Assembly (NCBI RefSeq): GCF_004923295.1 | Contig: NZ_CP039634.1 | Location: 825,001 to 889,000, forward strand | Reading direction: 5' to 3' | Origin: Azospirillum sp. TSH100 | Lineage (GTDB): Bacteria; Pseudomonadota; Alphaproteobacteria; Azospirillales; Azospirillaceae | Length of the DNA stretch: 64,000 nt | Shown here: one piece after another, positions 1 to 7,434 of the stretch | How the letters are laid out: each line of letters opens with the position of its first letter | How positions within the stretch are numbered: the first letter of the stretch is position 1 | Translations under genes and position numbers: made by a program | The notes under the pieces: model-generated | Told to the model about the DNA's origin: nothing | The model's input: only the letters and a program-made list of their open reading frames with translations | Databases searched by the model: none

Positions 1-94
1 CGTGGCCGGCGACCGTCCGTGCACGCCAATCGATAGTGTACCCCTTGGAAGCCATGGTGTTTCCAGCGGGCCCATCCCTGCGGTCTCGTGTCGG

Positions 95-123
95 TTGACA
101 GGGTCGGAGCGGTCCAGCATCGT
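95..123 (+). promoter_or_regulatory. Candidate promoter for the M23 peptidase gene
   Basis: A consensus -35 box TTGACA (95-100) is followed after 17 bp by a weak -10, CATCGT (118-123). It lies about 85 bp before the chosen GTG start at 209. The -10 match is poor, so this is tentative. Confidence 0.3.
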
Positions 124-208
124 CCGACCGATAGGCTTAACACCTTCGGTGACGGCCATCGCCGACAACCTGCTGGACGGCCACAGGGGTTACAGGAGGA
201 GGACGACG

Positions 209-1591
209 GTGCGTTCGAGGCTTTCCCGCCTTCCCACGCTCGCCTTGCTTGCCATCATCACGGCCGGTGCGCTGACGCCTGCGACAGGTGTCGCGCGCAA
301 CGCCGATGCGCCGAATGGCAGGGCTCTCAATACCTATAAGCCGGCAGTAAAGCCGAACCCGGGTACGGAGGCCGCCACGGAGGCCAAGGACGACAATGAG
401 GATGACGGCCCAGCCACCGGACCGGTCGATCGCCGTACCCTGTCGATCGGCCGCGGCGACACGCTGATGGATCTGCTGGCGACCGCCAACGTCCCGACCA
501 ACGACGCCCACGACGCCGTCGCCGCCCTGCGCGACGTCTACAACCCGCGCCGTCTCCAGGTCGGCCAGCATGTGACCGTACTGTTCGAGCCGCGCCGCGG
601 CGGCGCCCGCAAGTTCGTCGGCTTCGAGTTCGCCCCCGATCCGCTGCGGTCGGTGTCGATCGCGCGCAAGGGCGATGCCGGCTTCACCTCAAGCCAGACC
701 GAGAAGCCGGTGACACGCAAGCCGGTGGCGGCGCAGGGCGTCATCCGGTCCAGCCTGTTCGAGGCAGGGGCACAGGCCGGGGTTCCGATCTCGGTCATGA
801 TGGCCTTCATCCAGAACTTCTCCTACGACGTCGATTTTCAGCGCGACCTCCAGCCCGGCGACCGGTTCGAGATCCTGTATGAGAAGCTGGTCACAGCAGA
901 CGGCACCCAGGCCGGCGAGGGCGAGCTGCTGTATGCCTCGCTGACGCTGAGCGGCGACGACATGCCGATCTACCGCTTCAAGACCCGCGACGGCCGCATC
1001 GACTATTTCAATGGCGACGGCGAGAGCATCCGCCGCGCCCTGCTGCGCACGCCGATTGACGGCGCCCGCATCACCTCGGGCTTCGGCATGCGCCACCACC
1101 CGATCCTGGGCTTCAGCAAGATGCACAAGGGAGTGGATTTCGGGGCGCCGACCGGGACGCCGATCTATGCGGCCGGTCGCGGCACCATCGAGATAGCCGA
1201 GCGCAGCAGCTCCTATGGCAACTATGTCCGCATCCGCCACAACACCGAGATTTCGACCGCCTACGCCCATATGAGCCGCTTCGCCAAGTCGATCCGGCGC
1301 GGCTCGCGGGTCGATCAGGGCGACATCATCGGTTATGTCGGCACCACCGGCCGCTCCACCGGGCCGCACCTGCATTACGAGGTGCTGAAGGCCGGGCATC
1401 AGGTGAACCCGCGCTCGGTCGACCTGCCGACCGGAGAGAAGCTGGAGGGGCGGGAGCTTCAGGCCTTTCAGCAGGCGCGGCGATCCATCGAGAAGATGTT
1501 CGAAGAAAGCCGCAGCGGCATGCAGCTGGCCCGTACACCGGCGCCGGCCTCGGCCGAGGACAAAGGCTGCAACAAGGCCAGCAGCTGCTGA
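209..1591 (+). CDS. M23 family metallopeptidase (LytM/OapA-like)
   Basis: Probable periplasmic zinc endopeptidase or amidase activator acting on peptidoglycan cross-links. The open frame extends upstream to position 2, but GTG 209 is chosen because AGGAGGA (194-200) sits 8 bases before it and the protein then opens with an Arg-rich, hydrophobic export signal. The product is 460 residues. A LysM/OapA-like segment (around residues 78-130) precedes a C-terminal M23 domain (about 288-400) with intact zinc ligands: H306 and D310 in HKGVD, and H389 in HLHYEV. The retained ligands suggest an active enzyme rather than an EnvC/NlpD-type pseudo-peptidase. The last 60 residues are a basic, low-complexity tail. 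It is the only plus-strand gene before the convergent 57-codon ORF; its exact substrate cannot be read from sequence. Confidence 0.85.
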   Translation: MRSRLSRLPTLALLAIITAGALTPATGVARNADAPNGRALNTYKPAVKPNPGTEAATEAKDDNEDDGPATGPVDRRTLSIGRGDTLMDLLATANVPTNDAHDAVAALRDVYNPRRLQVGQHVTVLFEPRRGGARKFVGFEFAPDPLRSVSIARKGDAGFTSSQTEKPVTRKPVAAQGVIRSSLFEAGAQAGVPISVMMAFIQNFSYDVDFQRDLQPGDRFEILYEKLVTADGTQAGEGELLYASLTLSGDDMPIYRFKTRDGRIDYFNGDGESIRRALLRTPIDGARITSGFGMRHHPILGFSKMHKGVDFGAPTGTPIYAAGRGTIEIAERSSSYGNYVRIRHNTEISTAYAHMSRFAKSIRRGSRVDQGDIIGYVGTTGRSTGPHLHYEVLKAGHQVNPRSVDLPTGEKLEGRELQAFQQARRSIEKMFEESRSGMQLARTPAPASAEDKGCNKASSC

Positions 1592-1635
1592 CCAGCGGTT
1601 GAACGGAACACCGGCGGCGAGGGCTGCCGGTGCAC

Positions 1636-1809
1636 CTACTCCTTGTTCATCATGTTGCGGATGGCACCGACGAACTGGCGGGCGTTGTCCTCGCTCTCCA
1701 GCATCTTCTGCAGCCTGTCACGGATGATCATCGCCTTGGGGCGCTGCTGCATCGCGCGTTCGATGGCGACGTCGGCTTCGCCGGGCTTCAGGGGTTCGAG
1801 GTCTGCCAT
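1636..1809 (-). CDS. Small hypothetical protein, 57 residues
   Basis: A short acidic/helical protein beginning MADLEPLKPGE and ending NMMNKE. A longer reading to 1908 is possible, but the upstream residues look non-coding. The ATG at 1809 gives a compact, compositionally normal protein, although its ribosome site is weak. It lies downstream of the FemAB-like gene on the same strand and converges on the M23 gene. No catalytic motif is visible and I do not recognise the family. Met and charged residues dominate the predicted helices. Confidence 0.5.
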   Translation of the reverse strand: MADLEPLKPGEADVAIERAMQQRPKAMIIRDRLQKMLESEDNARQFVGAIRNMMNKE

Positions 1810-1928
1810 GGCGGATATCCCATGCGGAAGAAATGGCCTTTGTGGAAGTGCCGTTGAGTCGGCACACAGGTAAGGATAACCGCAACGGCGGCGGCCTTCA
1901 TCAGACAAAGCATCTCAACCGTAAAGCC

Positions 1929-2888
1929 TCAACGATACTGGCCGACGGTCTCCACCGCCTCCCCGCCGGTGCCGAGTTTAAACTCGGTGACGCCGGGGGC
2001 GGTGTCCGGGTTGCTGCCGCCGAGGTCGAGAGCGCGGACGCCGCGCTGCTTCAAGTCCTGCATCGCCTTCCACAGAACCAGCCGCATGGCACCGCTCTTG
2101 CGGCCGGACTCGCTGGCCCAGCTGATCTGGCTGGTGGCGCAGATGCCGTGACGGAAGAACAGGCCGCAGGCGACCGGCTTGCCGCCTTCAAGCGCGGTCA
2201 CCATCACAGCCCCGTCGTTGCGGCTGCCGCCCTTGACCATGGCGTTGCGCAGGCGGACGGCCAGTGGCCCGGTCATGGCGCGAAAGCCCTTGCCCAGGGC
2301 CTGGTCATGTTCCTGCTTCATCAGCCAGGGCAGATTGTCGGCCTTCCAGTCGACATCCAGAACGAGGCCGGCCTTTTCCGCCCCGCGCAGACGCTGACGC
2401 CAGTCGCGGGCGAAGCCAGCGCGCATCGCCTCCTCGTTGCGGGTCAGGTCGAACCAGACGGTCTGATAGCCGGGACCGACCTTGCGGAAGCCGCAGCGGG
2501 CGAGTAGCGCCTCGTTCTCCGGGCCGGCCGGGAGTTCAGGCAGCAGGTTGGAGCGGCTGAGCGGGTTACCCGGACAAGCGCGGCGCAGCAGGCGGAACAC
2601 CGCCTCCAGCGTGTCGGCATCGGGGATGGTGCCGTCCAGCCAGAGCGGACCGCGGTAGCATTGCCGGTCGTGGAACAGCTTCAGCATGCGGCGGTCGAGC
2701 GTCTGGACAACGCCGATCGGCTCGCCATCGCGGCGGATCACGCCGAGCCGCGGAACATGGCCGTAGGTGCGCCCCATGGCACGGCCATAGGCAAAGCTCT
2801 GCAGCAGGGTCGAGCGCGGAACCCGGGCGAACAGCGCATCCCAATCGCCGACGGTACCCTCGTTCCAGGCGATGTCGATGTCCGGCAT
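1929..2888 (-). CDS. FemAB/GNAT-like acyltransferase
   Basis: A 319-residue cytosolic protein with the layout of BioF2/FemAB-type acetyltransferases (Acetyltransf_6). It has an N-terminal half with WDALF and QSFAYGRAMG, typical of peptidoglycan bridge-type GNAT proteins. The C-terminal GNAT fold includes GKPVACGLFF and the closing ALDLGGSNPD segment. Members transfer acyl or aminoacyl groups to cell-wall precursors, polysaccharides or small molecules; the substrate here is unknown. It starts 31 bp after the motA stop on the same strand, so the two may be co-transcribed, although no functional link to the flagellar motor is established. Confidence 0.7.
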   Translation of the reverse strand: MPDIDIAWNEGTVGDWDALFARVPRSTLLQSFAYGRAMGRTYGHVPRLGVIRRDGEPIGVVQTLDRRMLKLFHDRQCYRGPLWLDGTIPDADTLEAVFRLLRRACPGNPLSRSNLLPELPAGPENEALLARCGFRKVGPGYQTVWFDLTRNEEAMRAGFARDWRQRLRGAEKAGLVLDVDWKADNLPWLMKQEHDQALGKGFRAMTGPLAVRLRNAMVKGGSRNDGAVMVTALEGGKPVACGLFFRHGICATSQISWASESGRKSGAMRLVLWKAMQDLKQRGVRALDLGGSNPDTAPGVTEFKLGTGGEAVETVGQYR

Positions 2889-2918
2889 CGGCGTCTTCTG
2901 CAGGATCAGGTGGCGGGG

Positions 2919-3779
2919 TCAGGCGGGCGGCAGGGCGGAGGTCGCCTCTTCCACCTGGGCGAAGGTCGGCCGGTATTCCGGTTCCAGCACGTTGCGGGCG
3001 TATTCCACGGAAATGGCGGGTGCGTAGCCGGACAGATGGGCGATCAGGCCGGTCTTCATCGCCTGATAATACTTGCCTTCGGCGTGATAGATGTTCTTCA
3101 GGCCGCTGGCGATCGGAGCAAGGAAGCCATAAGCGACCAGAATGCCGGTGAAGGTGCCGACCAGCGCGCCGCCGATCAGCTTGCCCAGAACTTCGGGCGG
3201 TTCGGTGATCGAGCCCATGGTGTGAATCACGCCCAGCACCGCCGCCACGATGCCAAGCGCCGGCACCGCGTCGGCCACCGCCTGGATGGCGTCGGCGATG
3301 CGCTGGTGTTCGTGGTGCATCGTCTCGATATCCTCGTCCATCAGGTCGACCAGCTCATGCGGGTTGTCGGCGCCGAGCGACATCAGACGAAGATAAGTAC
3401 AGAGGAATGCGATGGCGTGATGGTCGCCATAGAATTTCGGAAATTGCTGGAAGAGCGGCGAGTCCTCCGGCTTTTCGATATGTTGTTCCAGCGCCAGAAG
3501 TCCCTTGGTCTTCGCGATCTTGAAGACCTGATACATCATGGTGAGGACCTCCAGGAAGTCCTCCTTCTTGTATTTCGGGCCTTTGAACAGGTGGCCCAAC
3601 TCCTTGCCGGTGTGGGTGACCACTGATTTTGGATTGGCGATGAAGAAGGCACCGGCACCGGAGCCCAGGATGATCATGAACTCGAACGGCATCCACAGCA
3701 CGCCCATATGGCCACCGCCGAGGATGTAGCCACCGAACACGCTGAAGATCACGATGCCGAAGCCGATCATCACGAACAT
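2919..3779 (-). CDS. motA: Flagellar motor stator protein MotA
   Basis: Proton-channel subunit of the flagellar stator, inner membrane, 286 residues. The start at 3779 has a purine-rich site (GGGAGGGAGAGACC) just upstream. A longer frame to 3869 adds an unlikely Arg-rich leader. Two N-terminal membrane helices (1-55) are followed by a large cytoplasmic loop. A second pair of helices near residues 170-225 includes the proline-containing DAVPALGIVAAVLG stretch, characteristic of MotA's channel helices. Length and sequence fit the alphaproteobacterial MotA family. No motB lies next to it here, so its partner must be encoded elsewhere. Confidence 0.9.
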   Translation of the reverse strand: MFVMIGFGIVIFSVFGGYILGGGHMGVLWMPFEFMIILGSGAGAFFIANPKSVVTHTGKELGHLFKGPKYKKEDFLEVLTMMYQVFKIAKTKGLLALEQHIEKPEDSPLFQQFPKFYGDHHAIAFLCTYLRLMSLGADNPHELVDLMDEDIETMHHEHQRIADAIQAVADAVPALGIVAAVLGVIHTMGSITEPPEVLGKLIGGALVGTFTGILVAYGFLAPIASGLKNIYHAEGKYYQAMKTGLIAHLSGYAPAISVEYARNVLEPEYRPTFAQVEEATSALPPA

Positions 3780-4144
3780 TCGGTCTCTCCCTCCCTCATA
3801 CCGACCACGGGCCGCAGGATGCTCCCGGCCGACACATGGCCGGACATCGGTTGAGTTTCCGTGAATCACCCGAACGGCCTACCGCCTTCGCGACAGGCCG
3901 GGCGATCCTAGCGGTGCAGGCGGGTCCTGTCACGAAAGGACTGAGGAGTCAGGGTTTTCAACAGGTGCAAGGCCGGTGGAGAGGAGCCGGGCCGAAGGAT
4001 CGGCTGCCGGGGCGTGGAAAAGTCCAGGTGGAATGCGGCGGAAGGGCACAGGATGGTCACAGCCTGAAACGTCATGCTGAAATGCGAAACGCTCCGGCGC
4101 CGGAGAGTGACCGGATCGCCAGAGCGCTCGGGGAACAAAGAACA
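3780..4144. other. 365-bp intergenic region upstream of motA
   Basis: It holds no convincing gene. It contains the motA ribosome site and presumably its promoter, though I could not find a clear sigma-28, sigma-54 or sigma-70 match. A perfect 14-bp palindrome, CTCCGGCGCCGGAG (4092-4105), lies just past the end of the minus-strand gene at 4145. It may form that gene's 3' hairpin, but there is no T-run. Confidence 0.5.
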
Positions 4145-4519
4145 TTACCGAAGCGGAATGTTCATCTGGACGCTGACGCCCGGCTGCGGAGGCGGCGGGG
4201 CGTAGATGACCGGGGGCGGCGCATAGGACGGGGCATACACGACGCGCGGCGGAGGTGGCGGAGCCGGGACCACGACCACCGGCGGCGGCGCGCCATAGAT
4301 GACGACCGGGCCGTCATCGTCATGGTGATGCTTCTTGTGGTGGCCCCAGGCATGGCCGCGGCCATGCTCGCCAGGGTCGGCGAGGGACGGCGTCGACAAG
4401 GCGGCGCCGAACAGCAGCACGGCTCCGGCAATACCGGCGGCTTGCGTCGCGGCCAGGACCACCCGGCGCATCGCCGTCCGCGGCATCTGAGGCTCCTGCA
4501 TGGTGGCTGCGGCGTTCAT
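4145..4519 (-). CDS. Exported His/Pro-rich hypothetical protein
   Basis: Start chosen at 4519 because AGGAGA lies 8 bases upstream; the frame remains open to 4645. The 124-residue product has a Sec-type signal (hydrophobic segment around residues 20-45 ending ALSTPSLA). A His/Asp cluster follows (GHHKKHHHDDD), then a low-complexity region of Pro, Val and Tyr repeats (PPPVVVVPAPPPPP, YAPPP). Such proteins are usually periplasmic or surface-associated. The His cluster could bind metal, but no family assignment is possible. It is divergently oriented from the glutathione peroxidase gene. Confidence 0.6.
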   Translation of the reverse strand: MNAAATMQEPQMPRTAMRRVVLAATQAAGIAGAVLLFGAALSTPSLADPGEHGRGHAWGHHKKHHHDDDGPVVIYGAPPPVVVVPAPPPPPRVVYAPSYAPPPVIYAPPPPQPGVSVQMNIPLR

Positions 4520-4837
4520 CGGCCTGTTCTCCTGGGATGGACTTGCATCGGCAGCGGGGCATGCGCGCGCCAGACGGGCGGGAACATACCCATTTCGATG
4601 GGATAGACTCTTATGCTCAGGCTTAGGTTCGATCGGGTGGGACATTTTTCGGGCGCTGCGCGGTCAACTGGTTCGGGTAAAAGGTCGGCAGCGGGAGAAT
4701 GCCGCGTTCCCTCACCCATGAAGCTGTTGATCGACAGCCGCGGGCGCTACCCGTCCGATAGGGGTAGACCGAATGCGGGGACGGAGGTATGGCGCCGTGA
4801 TGATCCGGTGGGCGCCGGTCCTCGTATCAGGCAACGT
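4520..4837. other. Divergent intergenic region before the glutathione peroxidase gene
   Basis: About 320 bp between two divergent starts. It must carry both promoters. I see no strong boxes, no hairpin with a T-run and no convincing short gene. Confidence 0.4.
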
Positions 4838-5488
4838 ATGAGTAAGGATGCGCCCGCTCCAACCACACACCGAGCCACGTCGATGACCGTCCGAGCCAGC
4901 CTTCGCACCGCCGCCATGGCGGCGGTTCTCTCCATGATGGGAGCAGCCAGCACCATGGCCGCCAGCAGTGCCGTTCCAAACAACTCCACCCCGGGCAACG
5001 CTTACGACTTCACCTTCCAGGGCATCGACGGCAAGCCACTGCCACTGTCGCAGTTCAAGGGCAAGGCGATCCTGGTGGTCAACACCGCCTCGCAATGCGG
5101 CTTCACCCCGCAATACAAGGGGTTGGAGGCGCTGTGGCAACGCTACCGCGACCGCGGGCTGGTGGTGGTCGGCGTGCCGTCCGACGACTTCGGCGGGCAG
5201 GAGCCGGGAAACGCCAACCAGATCAAGGATTTCTGCGAGGTGAACTACAGCATCGACTTCCCGATGGCGGACAAGACGGTGGTGTCGGGCGACAGCGCCC
5301 ACCCCTTCTACCGCTGGGCAGCCGACGAACTCGGCTTCCTCGCCAAACCGCGCTGGAACTTCCACAAATATCTGGTGGGGCCGGACGGCAAGCTGGTCTC
5401 CTGGTTCTCCACCATGACCGACCCCGAGGCGGACAAGGTGCGCGAGGCGATCGAGACGCTGCTGCCGGAGAAGGCGCCGAAGTCGTAA
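4838..5488 (+). CDS. Periplasmic glutathione peroxidase (Cys type)
   Basis: Thiol peroxidase that reduces hydroperoxides. The 216-residue reading from ATG 4838 has a weak AGG upstream; ATG 4883 (201 residues) is an alternative. Either way the N-terminus carries a signal peptide (MAAVLSMMGAASTMAAS). The family motifs are present: VNTASQCGFTPQY with the peroxidatic Cys, FGGQEPG with the tetrad Gln, and PRWNFHKYLV with the Trp and Asn. A Cys replaces selenocysteine, as is usual in bacteria. An exported location is less common than cytosolic Gpx and suggests a role in envelope oxidant defence. The gene converges on ccmB with only 22 bp between stops. Confidence 0.88.
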   Translation: MSKDAPAPTTHRATSMTVRASLRTAAMAAVLSMMGAASTMAASSAVPNNSTPGNAYDFTFQGIDGKPLPLSQFKGKAILVVNTASQCGFTPQYKGLEALWQRYRDRGLVVVGVPSDDFGGQEPGNANQIKDFCEVNYSIDFPMADKTVVSGDSAHPFYRWAADELGFLAKPRWNFHKYLVGPDGKLVSWFSTMTDPEADKVREAIETLLPEKAPKS

Positions 5489-5510
5489 CGGGTGCCGGCG
5501 CCTTCTCTCC

Positions 5511-6176
5511 TTACTCCACCGCCTGCCGCAGAGCCGCGGCACTCGCCCAGGGGGCGAGCGGCAGGGCGGCGGCGAGGATGCCGGCAAGCAGCAGCAGGTG
5601 CGGGCGCGGAGTCAGCCCGTTGATGGCGGCGTCGATGGCGCCGGCGCCGAAGATCAGCACCGGGATGTAGAGCGGCAGGATCAGCAGCGACAGCAGCACA
5701 CCGCCGCGCCGCGCCCCCAGTGTCAGCGCGGCGCCGATGGCGCCGATCAGGCTGAGGATCGGCGTGCCCAGCATCAGGGTCAGCACCAGGATGCCGAACC
5801 CCTCCGCATCCATGTTCAGCAGGACGGCCAGCAGCGGCGCGGCGACGATCAGCGGCACGCCGGTGACCAGCCAATGGGCCAGCGTCTTCGCCAGCACCGC
5901 AGCTTCCAGCGGCAGGGAGGACAGCGACAGCAACTCCAGCGAGCCGTCCTCGTAATCGGTCTGGAACAGCCGCTCAAGCGACAGCAGCGAGGCGAGCAGC
6001 GCCGCCACCCAGATCACGCCGGCGGCGATGCGGGCGAGGATGTTCGGCTCCGGACCGACGCCGAAGGGGAACAGCACCACGCACAGCACGAAGAACATGA
6101 CGGCGATGGTGGCGTCCGACCCCTGACGCAGCGCCAGCCGCAGGTCGCGCGCGACAAGGCGCAGGAAACGGCTCAT
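5511..6176 (-). CDS. ccmB: Heme exporter protein CcmB
   Basis: Membrane subunit of the CcmABCDE heme-handling system for cytochrome c maturation. It is 221 residues long with about six hydrophobic helices, and the family-typical QTDYEDGSLELL segment follows the first helix pair. Its ATG overlaps the ccmA stop by 4 bp (ATGA), indicating translational coupling. The other ccm genes are not downstream; the strand ends at the convergent peroxidase gene. Confidence 0.9.
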   Translation of the reverse strand: MSRFLRLVARDLRLALRQGSDATIAVMFFVLCVVLFPFGVGPEPNILARIAAGVIWVAALLASLLSLERLFQTDYEDGSLELLSLSSLPLEAAVLAKTLAHWLVTGVPLIVAAPLLAVLLNMDAEGFGILVLTLMLGTPILSLIGAIGAALTLGARRGGVLLSLLILPLYIPVLIFGAGAIDAAINGLTPRPHLLLLAGILAAALPLAPWASAAALRQAVE

Positions 6177-6868
6177 GGCTCGGCCCCCTCTTCCTCATAC
6201 CCGCCCTCGCCAACGTCTTCGACGCCGTCTTCGCCTTCGGCGTAGGGGGTAAAGTCGTCCAGATGCAGTTCCTCGCCGCCGGGGGTGGCGATGTTGGTGT
6301 GGGTGGACAGCACCACCATGCCGCCCTCCGCCCGATGTTCGGCGATCAGCCCTTCGAACAGCGCGATGGCGGCACGGTCGAGCGCCACGGTCGGCTCGTC
6401 CAGCAGCCACAGCGTCGCCGGTGCGGCGACAAGCCGCGCCAGGTTCAGCCGGCGCTTCTGCCCGGCCGACAAATAGCGGCCCGGCACACCCGCGATGTGC
6501 GGCACCCCCATCCGGTCGAGTGCCACCCGCGCGTTGGCGGCCGGGTCGGCGGCCCCGGCCAGCGCCGCCCAGAAGGCGAGGTTCTCCGCCGCCGTCAGAA
6601 CCGGCTTCACCGCATCGAGATGGCCGACATACTGCACCCGCGCCCGGTGGGCGTCGGGGTCGTCGGCGACCGATACGCCGTCCCAGCCCAGCGAGCCTCG
6701 CAGCGGCTTCAACAGCCCGGCCATCACCCGCAGCAGGCTGGACTTGCCGCTGCCATTGGGGCCGAGCAGCACCAGAGCGCCACCGGGGGCGATGCGGAAC
6801 TCCAGCCCGGTGAAAACCAGCCGGTCGCCACGCAGGCAGGTCAGCTCTGATCCGGCAAAGACGGGCAT
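6173..6868 (-). CDS. ccmA: Heme exporter ATP-binding protein CcmA
   Basis: ATPase of the CcmAB complex, which drives release of holo-CcmE for cytochrome c biogenesis. The 231-residue single ABC domain has Walker A GPNGSGKSS (around residues 37-45), signature LSAGQKRRL and Walker B LWLLDEPT. The product ends in an acidic Glu/Asp-rich tail (EGEDGVEDVGEGGYEEE), unusual for CcmA and possibly dispensable. It forms a two-gene operon with ccmB. Confidence 0.9.
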   Translation of the reverse strand: MPVFAGSELTCLRGDRLVFTGLEFRIAPGGALVLLGPNGSGKSSLLRVMAGLLKPLRGSLGWDGVSVADDPDAHRARVQYVGHLDAVKPVLTAAENLAFWAALAGAADPAANARVALDRMGVPHIAGVPGRYLSAGQKRRLNLARLVAAPATLWLLDEPTVALDRAAIALFEGLIAEHRAEGGMVVLSTHTNIATPGGEELHLDDFTPYAEGEDGVEDVGEGGYEEEGAEP

Positions 6869-6980
6869 GGGGACGGGTCGCGCTTCCGGTTGAAGGAGGC
6901 GCTGCTATAGCACAGCGCGGCGGGAAAGCCGGAGCGAGAATACTGTCGCCGTCATCGCAGCAGTTCAAAGGCAGCAGGAC

Positions 6981-7020
6981 AAAAGAAAAAGGCCACCGCG
7001 AGGGGGTTCTCGCGATGGCC
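6981..7020 (-). terminator. Intrinsic terminator read on the minus strand
   Basis: A 12-bp stem (7009-7020 with 6991-7002) and 6-nt loop are followed on the minus strand by TTTTTCTTTT. Read as minus-strand RNA the stem is fully paired, using one G-U wobble. Read on the plus strand the same position would be an A-C mismatch. This asymmetry and the T-run assign it to minus-strand transcription. No protein gene lies upstream of it on that strand. Confidence 0.8.
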
Positions 7021-7126
7021 TTGCGTCCAGCCGGGTCCGGCCGGTCGATACCTTGTGGAACGGCTTCGTTCGTCGCTGCGATGGCGCTAGGGGGGAACGC
7101 CGGTACGCGCGACCTCTGGGGCCGGT
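6983..7126 (-). ncRNA. Candidate small RNA, about 140 nt
   Basis: This is bounded by a sigma-70-like promoter (7133-7161) and the strand-specific terminator at 6981-7020. There is no plausible long ORF in it. An internal hairpin (GGCG 7098-7101 with CGCC 7083-7086 on the minus strand) exposes a loop containing UUCCCCCCUA. C-rich loops of this kind occur in bacterial sRNAs that bind Shine-Dalgarno regions. I do not recognise it as 6S, 4.5S, RNase P or tmRNA. The 5' end is an inference from the promoter. Confidence 0.5.
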
Positions 7127-7434
7127 TGCTTGGGTTATCGTCTAAGGGAAGAAAGTGGCAAAATTTGGATGGAGTTCGAGGAATTGGATGCAGATGCCAT
7201 GATGGGCCGAAGGCCTCGCAGCGCTGAACTTCCATGCGCGCACCGCAGCACCGGGTGCCGGGATTGTCATGGCGAAAGGCAGAACGCTTGTTCTGAATCA
7301 ACGCCTTGGCCGCCGTCCTGACGCATCGTAACGCCGTCATTCCCCCGATAGAACGGGGACCGCCGCATCCATTCGAGGATTCTCAAGGCCACGGCGGCAT
7401 CTGCCCCAATTGTGTTCAGGAAGCGAGTTGTCCC
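7021..7434. other. Gene-free stretch before the YidE-like transporter
   Basis: Apart from the sRNA candidate and its promoter, this stretch holds no supported coding region. It ends with the transporter's ribosome site (AGGAAGCGAG near 7418). Confidence 0.5.
7133..7161 (-). promoter_or_regulatory. Candidate promoter of the small RNA
   Basis: On the minus strand, -35 TTGCCA (7156-7161) and -10 ATAACC (7133-7138) are separated by 17 bp. The predicted start is near 7126. A 21-codon ORF on the minus strand (7200 to 7135) overlaps the promoter and is probably fortuitous. Confidence 0.4.

Noticed and set aside
4842..4850. GTAAGGATG near the glutathione peroxidase start as another copy of the stop-linked motif
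   Set aside because: If ATG 4838 is the start, this is the coding sequence for Ser-Lys-Asp, so it was not counted.
7135..7200. 21-codon minus-strand ORF (MASASNSSNS start)
   Set aside because: It overlaps the proposed sRNA promoter and has no ribosome site; probably chance.
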